Shown here: piece after piece, positions 8,472 through 16,302 of the stretch
Layout: the number at the start of each line of letters is the position of its first letter
Position numbering within the stretch: the first letter of the stretch is position 1
Assembly: GCA_020053595.1 (NCBI GenBank)
Contig: JAGVMV010000028.1
Span: forward strand, 1 to 64,000
Source of the DNA: Thermoleophilia bacterium
Lineage (GTDB): Bacteria; Actinomycetota; Thermoleophilia; BMS3ABIN01
DNA: 64,000 nucleotides
Direction: 5' to 3'
The notes under the pieces: generated by a model
What the model saw: the letters and a program-made list of their open reading frames with translations, nothing else
The model's database searches: none
Told to the model about the DNA's origin: nothing
Program-made: the position numbers and the translations under genes

Positions 8472-9499
8472 TGACAGCTAAGCCGACAAGGACAATCAAT
8501 CGTCTTCACTTTTCTGATTTAGACCCGGTACGGTTCGAGGACCTATGCCTCTCGCTTATTTATTCACTTCATCCCTGGAATGAAGTGAGGCATTATGGCA
8601 GGAAGGGATCAGATGGTGGAGTTGATATCTTCGCGATTGAGAATTTAGAAGATAGCACACAACGAAAATGGCTTATTCAGTGCAAAAGATTTTCAAAAAT
8701 CAATCAGGCAGATTTAAAGAAGGCTGTCGATAAGGCATTAAAAAATGAGCCAGATATTCCAGACGTTCTTTTGTTGATAGTTTCATGTGATGTTGGCCGC
8801 AAAGCGCATGAGGCATATATCAAACACGTTGAAAGCAAGGGTCTAGCTTATGCCTACTTGTGGTCTCAATCTGTCATCGAAGCCAAGCTCTACTCGGAGC
8901 GTCCAGATCTGCTATTTAGCTATTTTGGAATACAGCTGGCATCTGAAGCCAGGAAGCGCGAACAAAGCTTAAAACGCAATCTGGCTCTAAAACATAGAAT
9001 TCAAAAAGAGTTACTGACCGCCAAAGTCGAACAACAGGATTTCTTAAAACTGCCGAATAAGCACTTCTGCAGCTCGGAGGCGATCATTCACTCAATTGAT
9101 GATGATTACTATCCAAATGCGCCTGATCCCGAAGAAGACTTGATAAGCGGCTGGTTTAAGCTAGAGTTCTGGGACACTTATTTCAACGGCATAGAATTTA
9201 TAACAGGCATAAGATTAATTGTCGAGAGGGATGGCAAGTGGACAATTATTCCTAGTAACCGAGAAGATGATGGAATCGAAACGCATCGTGCTTGGGAGAT
9301 TGGCAGGATTCCATTTAGAAATATCGTTGACATTGATGTGGGCGGAGACGAATTTTATCCGTTCCCGCACATATATTGTAGGTTTGCAGAGGCCGGTATG
9401 CCTTATGAGGAATTTGTATATCGCTTAATGGATCAAACGTACTTCGAATTAGATTCGGCCGACTACCGGCCTTATCAGGAATTCATGGAATCTGCCTGA
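8471..9499 (+). CDS. Mrr-like restriction endonuclease
   Basis: A 342-residue protein with an N-terminal Mrr-type PD-(D/E)XK nuclease domain: FEDLCLSLIYSLH, then GRKGSDGGVDIFA (catalytic Asp) and KWLIQCKRF (Q-x-K). Mrr-type enzymes usually cut modified DNA. The C-terminal 190 or so residues are acidic and aromatic-rich and I cannot assign them; they may sense target or partner. It overlaps the methylase stop by one base and the next start lies one base after its own stop, so it belongs to a tight operon. It could be an accessory nuclease of the restriction-modification system. Confidence 0.75.
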   Translation: MTAKPTRTINRLHFSDLDPVRFEDLCLSLIYSLHPWNEVRHYGRKGSDGGVDIFAIENLEDSTQRKWLIQCKRFSKINQADLKKAVDKALKNEPDIPDVLLLIVSCDVGRKAHEAYIKHVESKGLAYAYLWSQSVIEAKLYSERPDLLFSYFGIQLASEARKREQSLKRNLALKHRIQKELLTAKVEQQDFLKLPNKHFCSSEAIIHSIDDDYYPNAPDPEEDLISGWFKLEFWDTYFNGIEFITGIRLIVERDGKWTIIPSNREDDGIETHRAWEIGRIPFRNIVDIDVGGDEFYPFPHIYCRFAEAGMPYEEFVYRLMDQTYFELDSADYRPYQEFMESA

Positions 9500-9500
9500 A

Positions 9501-10457
9501 ATGAAACTGACTGGTATTTTCGAAGTGTTTTCACGTAGGAAGCGGCCTGTTGAGCAAATCTCTTTCGATGTTCCCGAATCAACTCGTAACCGTATCTTTC
9601 TGTGGTGTGCAGACGTCTTTAGCAACCGGAGATCATGGAGCGGGGGAAATGACATTACGGGAGAGTTCTGGGATGAAATTCACAGAACATTACAGATGCG
9701 CCATGGCAAGACACAATTATCTAACGCTCGCAATGCAATGTCATCAAGAACGACAGATGCTATCACTTTTCTATCAGCTTGTTCCAGCACCGAATTTCTA
9801 GATTTTCTAGAATATATTTTCCGCGTTGATTGCTATTTCCATGTCGGCTTGCCGGATGATCAAGTCGTTAGTGAACTCAATGATATTTTGCGCGTGGATG
9901 ACTTACCATTTTATGTCACGAATTTTGTTCGTGAGACTGTGCGTGAAGTTGCAAACATACATCCTTTTGCCGGTCGGGAAATGGATGTAATCAAAATACG
10001 AGCTTATCCAACCGTGATTTCTAGGGAAAGCGAAGTGATTCATACGAATATCACAGAGCCGGTTTTACAACTTCTACAAAACCCTGCATTCAATAATGCT
10101 AATTCAGAGTATCTCGAAGCCCTCGATGATTTCCGCAAAGGCGATTTTAGCGACTCTCTAACAAAATGTTGCAGTTCCTTTGAAAGCGTTTTAAAAGTCG
10201 TTTGCCACAAGAAAGGATGGAATTACCAACAATCCGATACTGCCAATACTTTAATCAAAGTAATCATTGAAAACTCTAATCTTGAAAATTATTTTGAACC
10301 AGTACTAACTATTGTCGCAACATTGCGGAATCGATTAAGTAAAGCTCACGGAGCTGGGACGCAATCTCGTCATGTTCCCCGCCATATTGCGGTATACGCT
10401 CTAAATAGCACAGCAGTTTCTATATTGATGATTGTCTCGGAAGTTGGAATGCAGTAG
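9501..10457 (+). CDS. AbiJ/STM4504-like abortive-infection protein
   Basis: A 318-residue protein. The N-terminus (GIFEVFSRRKR) resembles the AbiJ N-terminal domain 4 / STM4504-CBY_0614 type. The C-terminal 100 residues resemble the AbiJ-family C-terminal domain, with a HEPN-like RN-x5-H motif in RNRLSKAHG. HEPN proteins of this kind are usually toxic ribonucleases triggered by phage infection. It starts one base after the Mrr-like gene and is probably cotranscribed. The domain match is by eye. Confidence 0.65.
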   Translation: MKLTGIFEVFSRRKRPVEQISFDVPESTRNRIFLWCADVFSNRRSWSGGNDITGEFWDEIHRTLQMRHGKTQLSNARNAMSSRTTDAITFLSACSSTEFLDFLEYIFRVDCYFHVGLPDDQVVSELNDILRVDDLPFYVTNFVRETVREVANIHPFAGREMDVIKIRAYPTVISRESEVIHTNITEPVLQLLQNPAFNNANSEYLEALDDFRKGDFSDSLTKCCSSFESVLKVVCHKKGWNYQQSDTANTLIKVIIENSNLENYFEPVLTIVATLRNRLSKAHGAGTQSRHVPRHIAVYALNSTAVSILMIVSEVGMQ

Positions 10458-10498
10458 GGGCCAAGTGGCGGCTCAGCTCAGATTTTGGCCTTAAAGCT

Positions 10499-11170
10499 AT
10501 GATGAACGAATCACAAAATAACCAAATAATCGAACTCTATAGAAATGTGCTCACGGAGGACTCGGTCGAGAATGTAGAAGAATTAATAAGAAAATTATCG
10601 ACCAACATCAGCGTTCAAGGAAATTTTGATGACTTGAGAGCTGAAGGAGATGCCGCACACCTATTAGCCATTAATGGTTTCCAGGTCAAAATGCGAGAGA
10701 GTCCTGACCTGCAGGTCCAATACGCAGATCATAGATTTTTTGCCGAAGTAAAGAGATTTAGAAGGAAAAAACAAGATTTAATTGATGAGAAGAATATGGA
10801 AGATGCAGGAGATGAACTTGTAAGAATCGGCGATACGACGGAATCGGAAGGCATTCTTCCTTGGCAACAACTAATCAGTGTGATTATAAAAAAGCTGCAG
10901 AGTTATCATGAAACGGGTCAATACATCTTGATTATTGTCAATGATAGCGACAATTGTGTATGGAGCATGGATGTGATTACGGCATTAAACCAATTGATGG
11001 AGACGAAGGTAGAATCTGAGAGCGATTTTCAGAAACTGAGTGGAATATTATTTATTGACTGTATGTATAACTTCCGCGAACAAAGACAAATATATTTTCT
11101 CCCCGGGCCAGACCCTTTGCCAGAAGAAGTCGCAATGGCTCTGGACCTGATAACCAAGTTCCCTTCATGA
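10499..11170 (+). CDS. putative PD-(D/E)XK nuclease-like protein
   Basis: A 223-residue protein of a family I cannot name. The core DLRAEGDAAHLLAINGFQV, an ESPD turn and then FFAEVKRFRRK fit a small PD-(D/E)XK fold, with E (helix), D and E-x-K as candidate catalytic residues. It sits between the AbiJ-like gene (41-base gap) and the HNH gene (16-base gap) on the same strand, so a defence role is likely by context. No good ribosome-binding site precedes the ATG at 10499. Confidence 0.55.
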   Translation: MMNESQNNQIIELYRNVLTEDSVENVEELIRKLSTNISVQGNFDDLRAEGDAAHLLAINGFQVKMRESPDLQVQYADHRFFAEVKRFRRKKQDLIDEKNMEDAGDELVRIGDTTESEGILPWQQLISVIIKKLQSYHETGQYILIIVNDSDNCVWSMDVITALNQLMETKVESESDFQKLSGILFIDCMYNFREQRQIYFLPGPDPLPEEVAMALDLITKFPS

Positions 11171-11186
11171 GCTAGAGGAGTACCTG

Positions 11187-11918
11187 GTGACAGTAAATAA
11201 AAGCGATGAGCCGCAAGCTTCATGTAAAGCTGGAAAAGAAGCAAACGCAATACGCTGCCTTAACTGCGATAAACCTTTAGATCTTCCTAAACTCTATTGC
11301 TCCGAAGTTTGTGCACAAGAAGCTGAATTCGTTCGGTATGTACGCCGTTGCCGTAGAACCGCACGCGAGAAAATTCCTGATGTCAAAGAAGCTATTGAGA
11401 TCAGACTTGCTCATCTATTAGGAGGTGGCTACGCCAAACAAGAACGACAATTATCGGCTACTGTGCGGAATGCTGTCATAGCGCGTGATAATGGGCTTTG
11501 CAAACAATGTGGTAAACCGGGTAATCAGATTGATCACATCAGTGGTAGTAGCAGAAATTTAGACAATCTTCAATTGTTATGCAGATCCTGCCACGATCTT
11601 AAAACGAGAGCTTCGATGGTAAAAGTTACTCCAGATTTGCCGGATTGGGAAAAGTGCAACACTAAAGCGATTGCTTTGATGAATCGGATTTTCGCAAAAA
11701 AGCCCAAACGCGTGTGTGATGATGATAAAACATGGCCTTCGGTTTGGCGAGGCTATTTGCAAGAGCGGAAGCAAGTCTTCTCAGAGCTAGAAGCAGACCT
11801 TGAGTGTGGTTCTCCGTTAGAAGATGTAGAGCTGCTTGATCTCTGGCTCCAAGACCCTACTGCTCTTGAAGAGCATCTTGCGAGCTGGGGCGAAATGATT
11901 GAGGGTTCATCCGACTAA
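11187..11918 (+). CDS. HNH endonuclease with N-terminal zinc finger
   Basis: A 243-residue protein starting with GTG after GAGGAG. An N-terminal Cys4 knuckle (C24, C27, C38, C42) precedes an HNH domain around residues 97-140: CKQC, QIDHIS (catalytic His 118), an Asn, then CRSCHD. The second CxxC pair would bind a structural zinc. It is the last gene of the nuclease-rich cluster. The repeat starting at 11931 follows directly, so transcription of the next module probably restarts there. Confidence 0.8.
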   Translation: MTVNKSDEPQASCKAGKEANAIRCLNCDKPLDLPKLYCSEVCAQEAEFVRYVRRCRRTAREKIPDVKEAIEIRLAHLLGGGYAKQERQLSATVRNAVIARDNGLCKQCGKPGNQIDHISGSSRNLDNLQLLCRSCHDLKTRASMVKVTPDLPDWEKCNTKAIALMNRIFAKKPKRVCDDDKTWPSVWRGYLQERKQVFSELEADLECGSPLEDVELLDLWLQDPTALEEHLASWGEMIEGSSD

Positions 11919-11930
11919 CGATGGTTATGC

Positions 11931-11993
11931 CGAAATCTTCTTCACAGCTCCTGAAAGCTGATTTAAAATAGAGAATTACAAATTCCGTACGAA
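11931..11993 (+). promoter_or_regulatory. promoter-like dispersed repeat, copy A
   Basis: First copy of a repeat containing TTCACA (11942-11947), a 17-base spacer and TAAAAT (11965-11970), a good sigma-70-type promoter. It lies between the HNH gene and the beta-CASP nuclease gene starting at 12020. The core AAGCTG..TTAAAATAGA and the CGTACGA end are shared with copies B and C. Confidence 0.6.
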
Positions 11994-12019
11994 ATTGACT
12001 TCTGAATCTGGAGCTTCAA

Positions 12020-13279
12020 ATGCGAGTATGCATCCATAGGGGTACTCATGAAATTGGCGGAACTTGCATTGAAATTGAAGCTCAGAAAAAACGTATAGTT
12101 TTAGATATCGGTCTGCCCTTAGAATCCGAGTTTTCCGATATTCCTCTCCCACCAGTTCCAGGCTTCAAAGAGGTTGATTCTTCACTGCTGGGGGTATTCA
12201 TTTCTCACCCACATCTTGACCATTATGGTCTAGCTCCCAAATTACTACAAGAAACACCAGTGCTGATTGGTTCGGCTGCCCTGCGAATTTTGAAGGCTGG
12301 AAGCCAGTTTATTCCGGGTGGAGCTGACTTTAATAACACTATTGAAATCAATAACAGGACACCAATTATGCTTGGCCCCTTCACGTTAACTCCGTACTTA
12401 GTTGATCATTCAGCGTATGACGCTTACGGTCTTTTGGTCGAAGCAGACGGGCAGCGTCTTTATTACTCTGGTGACTTTCGCGGACACGGACGCAAGGGAA
12501 AACTTCTTGATTCGTTTGTCTCTCACCCACCCAAGGACATCGACGTACTGTTAATGGAGGGGTCAACCTTTGGCCGATCTGGCATAGATGACAAATATCC
12601 TTCCGAGTCAGATCTGGAAAACAAGTTTCTTGAAATGTTTCGCGGTATTAAAGGGATGTCATTGATTTGGTGTTCAGGGCAAAACATTGATCGACTTGTT
12701 ACTGTCTACCGTGCATGCAGACATTCTGGAAGGCAGTTCATTGCAGATATGTACACGGCCTGTGTCCTGCAATCCATTGAGAATCAGCGACTTCCACAGC
12801 CCGGATGGAAAGGATTTCGCGTATATTTGCCGTGGTTTCAGAAACAAACGATCATCAGGAAGGAGCTATTTGATCTGGCAAGATCATTCGCGCCGTGGAG
12901 AATTTATCCTGAGCAAATTAAGGAAGAAGCAAACAAGTCGGTGATGCTGTTTCGCCCTTCGATGAAAACAGACCTTGAAAAAGCCGATTGTCTTGAAGAC
13001 GCGACCCTCATTTACTCTATGTGGTCAGGTTATCTTGAGCGTGATCAGTACCGTCCTCTCAGGGACTGGCTAGACGAGAAATCAATTCCTTTAGTACACT
13101 GTCACACCTCTGGTCACGCCCCGATATCAGATTTGAAGCGCCTTGCCAATGCACTTGCCCCAAAGATGCTTGTCCCAATTCATTCTTTTGAACCCGCGCA
13201 ATTTCCCGATCACTTTGAGAATGTAGTATTGAAAGATGATGGCCATTGGTGGGAGCTAACAGCTGTTTGCCATGGCTAA
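12020..13279 (+). CDS. beta-CASP metallo-beta-lactamase-fold nuclease (RNase J-like)
   Basis: A 419-residue MBL-fold hydrolase. Metal-binding motifs are HPHLDH, then VDHSAYD and SGDFRGHG. The beta-CASP motif HTSGHA and the late PIHS are both present, as in RNase J and CPSF73, which cut or trim RNA or DNA. GGAG lies 6 bases before the ATG. It lacks the usual RNase J C-terminal extension. It starts just after promoter repeat A and is followed 22 bases later by a PD-(D/E)XK-like gene, suggesting a two-gene nuclease system rather than housekeeping RNA decay. Confidence 0.75.
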   Translation: MRVCIHRGTHEIGGTCIEIEAQKKRIVLDIGLPLESEFSDIPLPPVPGFKEVDSSLLGVFISHPHLDHYGLAPKLLQETPVLIGSAALRILKAGSQFIPGGADFNNTIEINNRTPIMLGPFTLTPYLVDHSAYDAYGLLVEADGQRLYYSGDFRGHGRKGKLLDSFVSHPPKDIDVLLMEGSTFGRSGIDDKYPSESDLENKFLEMFRGIKGMSLIWCSGQNIDRLVTVYRACRHSGRQFIADMYTACVLQSIENQRLPQPGWKGFRVYLPWFQKQTIIRKELFDLARSFAPWRIYPEQIKEEANKSVMLFRPSMKTDLEKADCLEDATLIYSMWSGYLERDQYRPLRDWLDEKSIPLVHCHTSGHAPISDLKRLANALAPKMLVPIHSFEPAQFPDHFENVVLKDDGHWWELTAVCHG

Positions 13280-13301
13280 ACTTGACAGTCGAGAGGAAGC
13301 T

Positions 13302-14267
13302 ATGAGTGACGATATTAATTCATTAATCCGTGAACTGAACGAAGAAATAAATTCTCATACGGGGGGTGGTGGCAAATGGCCATCATCCTTTGATTACATA
13401 ATTGGATCCAATCAGCTTATTTTGAAAACTAATAGAAAGATAGATAAATCGGGCTACCGGTGTCTGGATTCGTGGGGCATGGCTCTTTTCCACTATCTAA
13501 AAACAAAGCATAAATTGGATATAAAGGAAATACAGTTTGTCGTAAATAACAATGGCGGGATGCGGTCGCCAAATGATGAGGCATTCAAGAGGAGAGTGTC
13601 TTACCTTCAAATTAACAACGACGATATTCGTTTCAAAATCGTGCATAACAATCATCCAGCAAACCTCTATAGCCAGAAAGAGTTATTTGAAAGGCCCAAA
13701 GCCGAAATAATACGTGATTTCTTGAATTCAAGGGGAGATGATGACCAAGGGCACCTACTTGAAAAATCGTTTCAGGCATTTTTGTTTGGAAAAGGCTTAG
13801 GAACTGAAAATAGAACAAACGACAGGCTTGCAATACTCGGCAATGACTTCTTTAAATTGAAGAAGAAACAATATGGAGTCTTAAGGGAATTTCCAACTGG
13901 CGCATTTTTGGATAACATTTCCAGACGCGATCAACTCACGCCTACGGAGTTCGTTGATATTGTGACCCTCAATCGGTGGGGATACTTGTCGGTTATTGAA
14001 CTAAAGCTAGATGATCCAAAGCTAGAGGTAATGTCCCAAATATTGGACTACGCTCTCTATTTTGCATCCTATAGTGACAAAATCCTCGAAGTTCTAAACA
14101 AGAATCCATCCCTAAATATGAAACCCCTTAAAGACAAAATAATGTGTTATGTGGTAAATAATCGCTTCCATGAACGTTTCGATGATATCTTTCAATATTA
14201 CAGCACAAAGGAAAAATCCTATAAATTCAAAATCTTTAAGGTAGTACTCGGAGCCACAAAAGAATAA
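13302..14267 (+). CDS. PD-(D/E)XK nuclease-like protein
   Basis: A 321-residue protein from the ATG at 13302 (GAGG 5 bases upstream); an ATG at 13272 inside the previous gene would add 10 residues. The core EFVDIVTLNRWGYLSVIELK has an Asp and then E-L-K on the next strand, the PD-(D/E)XK signature, followed by a helix with QILDYALYF. It is lysine-rich and AT-rich. An attC site begins 34 bases after its stop, so this gene, perhaps with the beta-CASP gene, is the body of an integron-type cassette. The family name is unknown to me. Confidence 0.6.
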   Translation: MSDDINSLIRELNEEINSHTGGGGKWPSSFDYIIGSNQLILKTNRKIDKSGYRCLDSWGMALFHYLKTKHKLDIKEIQFVVNNNGGMRSPNDEAFKRRVSYLQINNDDIRFKIVHNNHPANLYSQKELFERPKAEIIRDFLNSRGDDDQGHLLEKSFQAFLFGKGLGTENRTNDRLAILGNDFFKLKKKQYGVLREFPTGAFLDNISRRDQLTPTEFVDIVTLNRWGYLSVIELKLDDPKLEVMSQILDYALYFASYSDKILEVLNKNPSLNMKPLKDKIMCYVVNNRFHERFDDIFQYYSTKEKSYKFKIFKVVLGATKE

Positions 14268-14300
14268 TCCGATATGCCACGTGATGTCAGCTTGACCGAC

Positions 14301-14356
14301 ACATGACAAGTCATTCCAGGCGACAGCTTCGCTGCTCCTTAATTCCGTCGTTAGAT
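14301..14356 (+). repeat. integron attC (59-base-element) site
   Basis: A 56-bp site that lines up along its length with aadA-type attC sites: ACAAGTCATTC, a GCTTCGC centre, then CTTAATTC and a perfect right core GTTAGAT (14350-14356, consensus GTTRRRY). The left core ACATGAC is degenerate. It follows the PD-(D/E)XK gene at the distance expected for a cassette and precedes an arr relic. No integrase gene is in the window. Confidence 0.75.
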
Positions 14357-14469
14357 GGAAATGGGTCTCAGGCCGACCTGCTCACGTCGAGACTGGCCGA
14401 AGATGAGCAAGCGGATAGAGGCACCGCGTGGCAAAGCAGCTGTGCAGTATGAGAGGAGCGAGCCTGTAG

Positions 14470-14625
14470 CAACTGACGATCCTGAGTTCGCAGCGGTTCT
14501 ACCACGGTACTCAGGCTGACCTGAAGCCGGGAGACCTCATCGGGACCGGCATTACCTCTAACTACGGTAAGAGGAAGAAAGCGAATAAGGGATTGGGGGA
14601 AAAGACAGGGCTGGACATAAATTAA
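14470..14625 (+). pseudogene. arr: decayed rifampin ADP-ribosyltransferase fragment
   Basis: An open stretch whose translation contains FYHGTQADLKPGDLIGTG and then SNYGKRKKANK, a clear match to the N-terminus of Arr enzymes, which inactivate rifampin using NAD+. Homology runs from 14497 to about 14589, then the frame diverges and stops at 14625. The start region and the last three quarters of the enzyme are missing, so it cannot be active. arr is a classic integron cassette gene, and this remnant lies 114 bases after the attC site. Confidence 0.8.
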
Positions 14626-14658
14626 GTGTAGTAATAAAGCATGTATACTTGCATTATA

Positions 14659-14681
14659 TAACGCGCTGAGGCGCGTTTTTT
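14659..14681 (+). terminator. intrinsic terminator
   Basis: AACGCGC and GCGCGTT form a short stem followed by T6. No intact gene precedes it, so it probably ended the transcript of the arr cassette or of a lost gene. The rest of the 520-base stretch between the genes ending at 14267 and starting at 14788 holds the attC site and arr relic; I see nothing else in it. Confidence 0.6.
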
Positions 14682-14787
14682 GATATATTTATCATGAAAA
14701 CTAAAAAGTCTTCGTGCATGTTTACGAGCAATATGGGCTTGCAATTTGAATGGAAATAGTGTACGATTATGAAAATGGAGGATGAAA

Positions 14788-15180
14788 ATGCCAATGGAAT
14801 GGTTTACAGAATCAGCAACAAGAGGCTTTCAGCCTAAAGTATCCCTAAGGCCTAGGGGTCAAATTGGCTTTAATCAAGGGGCTGTGAGGAAATTCGAACT
14901 GCAGAAATACGAATATGCAATTCTTGGATATGACAAAAACAGTAATAATATAGCGATAAAGCCTGTCCATGATAATAATCAAAAAGGCGCTGTAAAATTA
15001 AGGGTGAAGAAAACGGGAACTGACGCTACAATATCTGCAAAAGCATTTTTTGATTATTATGAAATTAAATGTGAGAAAGCTTTACGATTAGATGCAGAAT
15101 GGAATGAAGAACTAGAAGCGATAACAGCAATAATTCCACAAGAAGAATGCAGGAAGGACGAGGACGAAGTAGTTATATAA
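14788..15180 (+). CDS. hypothetical protein, 130 residues
   Basis: The start at 14788 is set by GGAGG at 14777-14781, which sits 6 bases before it and too close to the ATG at 14782. The protein has the pattern RGQIGFNQGAVRKFEL, then YAILGYDKNSNNIAIKP and ISAKAFFDYYEI. I recall similar small proteins from scattered bacteria and mobile regions, but no function is known to me. No membrane segment or cysteine cluster is present. It lies downstream of the arr relic and upstream of a YjzC-like gene. Confidence 0.6.
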   Translation: MPMEWFTESATRGFQPKVSLRPRGQIGFNQGAVRKFELQKYEYAILGYDKNSNNIAIKPVHDNNQKGAVKLRVKKTGTDATISAKAFFDYYEIKCEKALRLDAEWNEELEAITAIIPQEECRKDEDEVVI

Positions 15181-15187
15181 AAATGGA

Positions 15188-15268
15188 AAGAGAGCCGGCC
15201 GCTAAACCAAGCTCTCTTCCCGATCCTAACTATAAGATCCACAAAATAGTAGCCGATAATCGGCTACT
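15188..15268 (+). other. two leader hairpins between small genes
   Basis: AAGAGAGC (15188-15195) pairs with GCTCTCTT (15211-15218), just after the stop of the preceding gene. A 9-bp perfect hairpin (AGTAGCCGA/TCGGCTACT) lies at 15248-15268. Neither has a T-tract, so they are weak as terminators and may be 3'-end or leader structures. Confidence 0.4.
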
Positions 15269-15290
15269 CGTCAATGATATATAGACGTGG

Positions 15291-15338
15291 ACCCAGCCAG
15301 TTAGGACAAATGGTTGGGTTTTATTTGTTCTAATTTTT
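15291..15338 (+). promoter_or_regulatory. mutually exclusive hairpins, candidate attenuator
   Basis: Hairpin 1 pairs ACCCAGCCA (15291-15299) with TGGTTGGGT (15311-15319) and runs into TTTTATTT. Hairpin 2 pairs TTAGGACAAA (15301-15310) with TTTGTTCTAA (15324-15333) and runs into T5. Each arm lies in the loop of the other, so only one can form at a time. They sit 25 bases before the start of the YjzC-like gene, as an attenuator or riboswitch expression platform would. Confidence 0.45.
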
Positions 15339-15362
15339 CTCAACGAAAGGAGGTGTAATGCA

Positions 15363-15536
15363 ATGACAGAAAGACATAAACCCGGAGAAAAGTGCCGCGA
15401 TTCGGGCATATATCCGGTCGTAGGACCGCGCGGAGCCCGGACAGGCGACGAGAGAACGGTCGTTCGAGACGAGCCGTTCCCTCCGACGCCCAAACCGGGA
15501 CAGGGCTATGGTAAGCCCCGTAAGACTCGCCATTAG
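15363..15536 (+). CDS. YjzC-like small protein
   Basis: A 57-residue gene with a very strong ribosome-binding site, AAAGGAGGTG (15346-15355), 7 bases before the ATG. The sequence HKPGEKCRDSGIY, then VVGPRG and EPFPPTPKPGQGY, follows the YjzC family pattern (PGEK..SGIY..G...FPPT). The role of YjzC is unknown to me. It is highly basic and ends with KPRKTRH. It lies directly after the alternative hairpins and before a Cys-rich small gene. Confidence 0.65.
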   Translation: MTERHKPGEKCRDSGIYPVVGPRGARTGDERTVVRDEPFPPTPKPGQGYGKPRKTRH

Positions 15537-15556
15537 CACAAAGGGCGAGTAAGCAA

Positions 15557-15595
15557 TGCAGGCTGGTTCACAGTTGGCCTGAGGGCCAGCCTGCA
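15557..15595 (+). terminator. hairpin after the YjzC-like gene
   Basis: TGCAGGCTGG (15557-15566) pairs perfectly with CCAGCCTGCA (15586-15595), 20 bases after the YjzC-like stop. The T-content after it is low, so termination may be partial. Confidence 0.45.
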
Positions 15596-15616
15596 ATTCC
15601 ATTCTATATAAAAACG

Positions 15617-15638
15617 TCTTCGAAGTTGAATTCGAAGA
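15617..15638. other. 8-bp inverted repeat before the first Cys-rich gene
   Basis: TCTTCGAA (15617-15624) and TTCGAAGA (15631-15638) flank a 6-base loop just upstream of the Shine-Dalgarno site for the gene at 15658. It could be an operator or an mRNA hairpin. Confidence 0.4.
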
Positions 15639-15657
15639 ACAGAAAGGAAGAATAGCA

Positions 15658-15867
15658 TTGCCAACATACTTTGTAAACAAAAGAGCCCAAGATAATGGCG
15701 ACCACGAGGTCCATAATTTGGAGACATGCAATAGGTTGCCGGTGTCTCATAATCAATTATATCTGGGATATTTCGCTACCTGCAGGGGGGCAGTACAAGA
15801 GGCAAAGAAACATTATGCGCAATCCAATGGCTGTGCATATTGTTCTCCCGAATGTAATACAGGCTAA
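15658..15867 (+). CDS. small Cys-rich protein, paralogue 1
   Basis: A 69-residue protein starting with TTG, with AAAGGAAG 7 bases upstream. It begins MPTYFVNKRAQDNGDHEVHN and ends with NGCAYCSPECNTG, a Cys cluster that could bind zinc. The gene at 16303 is a clear paralogue and supports this start. I recall related short proteins from many bacteria, without a known function. A terminator follows at 15901. Confidence 0.65.
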   Translation: MPTYFVNKRAQDNGDHEVHNLETCNRLPVSHNQLYLGYFATCRGAVQEAKKHYAQSNGCAYCSPECNTG

Positions 15868-15900
15868 TCCGTAATCTTCAACATAGATAATCTCGAAGGA

Positions 15901-15925
15901 AAGAGCCCTCAATTTGAGGGCTCTT
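15901..15925 (+). terminator. intrinsic terminator
   Basis: AAGAGCCCTC (15901-15910) pairs with GAGGGCTCTT (15916-15925) around a 5-base loop, giving a 10-bp perfect stem. It closes the transcript of the YjzC-like and first Cys-rich genes, just before repeat copy B. Confidence 0.7.
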
Positions 15926-15935
15926 TCAGGTTCAA

Positions 15936-16010
15936 GCAGAAATCTTCTTTACGGGTTTCGAAAGCTGGTTTAAAATAGAGAAGTTCAAATTACGCACGAT
16001 GGCGTCCACC
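15936..16010 (+). promoter_or_regulatory. promoter-like dispersed repeat, copy B
   Basis: Contains TTTACG (15948-15953), a 17-base spacer and TAAAAT (15971-15976), then a conserved tail ending CGTCCACC. It shares the whole length with copy C, including a downstream terminator-like hairpin (16029-16053). The next 250 bases to the gene at 16303 hold no convincing gene, only a 6-bp inverted repeat near 16235. Confidence 0.6.
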
Positions 16011-16028
16011 AGAAAATCAACCATCAGG

Positions 16029-16053
16029 AATGCCTTGTTTAAGGCATTTTTTT
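16029..16053 (+). terminator. terminator-like hairpin downstream of copy B
   Basis: AATGCCTT (16029-16036) and AAGGCATT (16041-16048) enclose GTTT and are followed by a run of Ts. With the promoter in copy B it would make a short RNA of about 70 bases, or act as an attenuator for the gene at 16303. Confidence 0.65.
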
Positions 16054-16302
16054 AATTCCTAATTCATGACACCCGACTGGACTCGAACTTTGTTGTGTTT
16101 CTATCTGGGTCCTTTGATAAGGTAGCCACAAATAAAGTCTGTAAGAAGTCGGAGAAATCGTTTCGTACGGATGTTGAGTGATATGCGCTTAGGTAAACGG
16201 TTGGTGTGTTATCTTGATACGCATAATCATTGTTATGCATATATCAAACATCTGGGATATTCGTCCAAACCAAGTGATTCAAAATGAACAAGGAGGATGG
16301 AA

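Noticed and set aside
16183-16284. 34-codon frame before the second Cys-rich gene
   Set aside because: No ribosome site and no similarity to known proteins; contains a small inverted repeat instead.
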